Shown: in pieces, positions 32,717-33,854 of the stretch
Numbering within the stretch: the first letter of the stretch is position 1
How the letters are laid out: the number at the start of each line of letters is the position of its first letter
From: Gemmatimonadaceae bacterium
GTDB lineage: Bacteria; Gemmatimonadota; Gemmatimonadetes; Gemmatimonadales; Gemmatimonadaceae
Assembly (NCBI GenBank): GCA_014379205.1
Contig: JACMME010000180.1
Location: 1 to 33,854, forward strand
Direction of reading: 5' to 3'
DNA: 33,854 bases
Notes under the pieces: generated by a model
The model's database searches: none
Told to the model about the DNA's origin: nothing
Seen by the model: the letters and a program-made list of their open reading frames with translations, nothing else
Translations under genes and position numbers: made by a program

Positions 32717-32830
32717 CGGCAACGCACGAATGAGAGTTCCAGTGCAAGTGTCAGCTGCGGTCGCGATTTTTAGTCTGAGTCTGAGTGGTCTGCGCCAGAA
32801 CAACACCAATGACTCTGACCCCTTGATCTG

Positions 32831-33607
32831 TCACGCGAAATGATTTAGCGGGCCGTGACCATCTCCAAGGCCGGGCGCGAGAGCAATGGCGCGATGCACA
32901 AAGTCGAGAGATTGGTGCACCGCGTCGGCGAGCGAAGCGCCGAGAGCAAGGTGCGCAGCGATGGCGGAAGACAGCGTACAACCTGTTCCGTGCGTGTTGC
33001 GCGTGTCGATCCTGGCGTGCGTGTAACGCGTGAAGTTGCCTCCGTCACATAACACATCAGTGACCGTATCGCCCCGGAGGTGGCCGCCTTTCACGAGCGC
33101 AGCACCCGAGCCCATGTCCACCAGAAGCCTGGCCGCCTTTTCCATGGCTGGCACGTCTGTCACACGGATCCCGCAGAGAATCGCAGCCTCGTCCAGGTTC
33201 GGCGTAACAAGGGTCGCAAGCGGCAGAAGGTCATGCTTGATCGATGCGACGGCATCTGGTTCCAGAAGTACATCGCCCGATGTGGCGACCATGACGGGAT
33301 CGAGCACATAGGGAGCAAGCGAGTGCCGGCGAATTCCGTCAGCAACTGTGGCCACGACGTTTGCATCCGCCAGCATTCCTGATTTTATGGCATCGGGGCG
33401 CAGGTCCGAAGCCAGTGCATCCAGTTGCGCGCGTATCATCACGTCATCCACAACGCTGTACCGCGTCACGCCCCGCGTGTTCTGGGCCGTGATTGCGGTG
33501 ATGACGGAAGTGCCGAACACGCCGAAGCGCGCGAACGTCTTGAGGTCGGCCTGGATGCCGGCGCCCCCACCGGAATCCGAGCCGGCGATGGTGAGGGCGA
33601 TCTTCAT
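32831..33607 (-). CDS. thiD: Hydroxymethylpyrimidine/phosphomethylpyrimidine kinase
   Basis: 258 aa from ATG 33607, where the family N-terminus [25 protein letters not shown] begins; a longer frame adds only translated repeat. PfkB-like ribokinase fold with [24 protein letters not shown] and the C-terminal anion-hole motif [17 protein letters not shown] (Gly207-Cys210). It phosphorylates HMP and HMP-P for thiamine synthesis. It is convergent with the nucleoside operon across a 114-bp gap that shows no clear terminator. The leader is pyrimidine-rich with no Shine-Dalgarno, because a G-rich repeat on the opposite strand occupies it. Confidence 0.95.
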   Translation of the reverse strand: MKIALTIAGSDSGGGAGIQADLKTFARFGVFGTSVITAITAQNTRGVTRYSVVDDVMIRAQLDALASDLRPDAIKSGMLADANVVATVADGIRRHSLAPYVLDPVMVATSGDVLLEPDAVASIKHDLLPLATLVTPNLDEAAILCGIRVTDVPAMEKAARLLVDMGSGAALVKGGHLRGDTVTDVLCDGGNFTRYTHARIDTRNTHGTGCTLSSAIAAHLALGASLADAVHQSLDFVHRAIALAPGLGDGHGPLNHFA

Positions 33608-33608
33608 A

Positions 33609-33639
33609 GGGAGTGAGGGATTGGGGGTGGGGAGTGGGG
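33609..33639 (+). repeat. G-rich repeat with G-quadruplex potential, thiD leader
   Basis: G-runs at 33609-33611, 33617-33619, 33623-33627, 33629-33632 and 33636-33639 with 1-5-nt loops. It is related in style to the GGGA heptamers at 1853-1954. It ends 2 nt before the thiD start codon. Confidence 0.75.
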
Positions 33640-33677
33640 AAGCAAACTTCCTGCGGCCCAATCCCAACCGCCCGCTT

Positions 33678-33854
33678 CTACTGCGCCTGTCTCATCGGCG
33701 GAGGAGCCGGAAGAGAGGCAACACGCTGCTTGAACTCGTGGAACCGCGGTGTGTCTGTCGTCAACGTCTGAAGAATGGCGGGATCGACCTTCTGAATGAG
33801 TGCGTTCGTCTGCGAGATGCGATCCTCTTCCAGAGGGTGCGTCGCGAACCATGC
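33678..33854 (-). CDS. C-terminal end of an M48-type metallopeptidase (partial)
   Basis: 58 codons enter from the right edge and end at TAG 33678-33680. The visible start [12 protein letters not shown] matches the conserved (F/W)(S/A)THPxxxxRI segment that follows the HEXXH domain in BepA/YfgC and HtpX-like M48 peptidases. A helical [17 protein letters not shown] segment and a Pro-rich tail follow. The catalytic part lies outside the window. M48 proteins of this type are usually periplasmic or lipoprotein quality-control proteases. Confidence 0.75.
   Translation of the reverse strand, partial: AWFATHPLEEDRISQTNALIQKVDPAILQTLTTDTPRFHEFKQRVASLPAPPPMRQAQ

Noticed and set aside
32772-32786. Direct repeat TCTGAG in the add/pnp-thiD convergent gap
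   Set aside because: Two copies of a 6-mer with no arm to form a hairpin; not distinguishable from chance.
33604-33852. 82-codon minus-strand ORF at the right edge
   Set aside because: The M48 C-terminal motif is read in a different frame of the same strand; this frame crosses the G-rich repeat and has no recognisable content.

Overview
This 33.9-kb window is a contiguous piece of a moderately GC-rich, Gram-negative (diderm) bacterial chromosome. The outer-membrane gene set (TonB-dependent receptor, OprP/O-type porin, several lipoproteins), the heavy use of GTG/TTG starts, and the pairing of a CarboxypepD_reg-type TonB receptor with a fibronectin-III/beta-helix lipoprotein suggest Gemmatimonadota or a close relative. 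That assignment is inference from gene style, with no marker-gene test. I see no insertion sequence, phage gene, rRNA or CRISPR array.

Layout: (1) 1-5000: truncated tRNA-Leu(UAG), a DegP/HtrA protease and DnaK on the minus strand, then a small ORF and a rhomboid protease on the plus strand. (2) 5056-10520: an isolated EutN/CcmL microcompartment vertex protein, a SixA-type phosphatase, polyphosphate kinase, a Ppx/GppA phosphatase and a small STAS-like protein. (3) 10571-16001: a TonB receptor with a beta-helix lipoprotein, then an unrelated lipoprotein. (4) 16087-17344: a second EutN/CcmL protein directly followed by deoxyribose-phosphate aldolase, whose N-terminal extension looks like a microcompartment encapsulation peptide. 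(5) 27236 down to 17420, minus strand: udk-phoB-phoR, a phosphate porin, and pstS-pstC-pstA-pstB-pstB-phoU with two ATPase genes. (6) 27439-32716, plus strand: a YfkN-like double nucleotide phosphoesterase, a small beta-grasp-like protein, adenosine deaminase and purine nucleoside phosphorylase, followed by convergent thiD and the 3' end of an M48-type peptidase gene.

The unifying theme is phosphate. Uptake (porin, Pst), sensing (PhoR/PhoB/PhoU), storage (Ppk/Ppx) and scavenging from nucleotides lie together. Several intergenic regions carry GTNAC pentamers phased at exactly 11 bp, the geometry of PhoB half-sites; the best is a four-unit array at 10084-10121. I infer a local Pho regulon.

Nucleotides dephosphorylated outside the cytoplasm would give nucleosides. 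Adenosine deaminase and PNP would convert these to bases plus (deoxy)ribose-1-phosphate. After a mutase step not seen here, the aldolase would split deoxyribose-5-phosphate to acetaldehyde and glyceraldehyde-3-phosphate. The two vertex proteins and the tagged aldolase suggest this last, aldehyde-producing step is housed in a bacterial microcompartment whose hexameric shell genes lie outside the window. This is the most interesting system here. It resembles the predicted sugar-phosphate-utilising (SPU) microcompartment class but is linked to phosphate scavenging.
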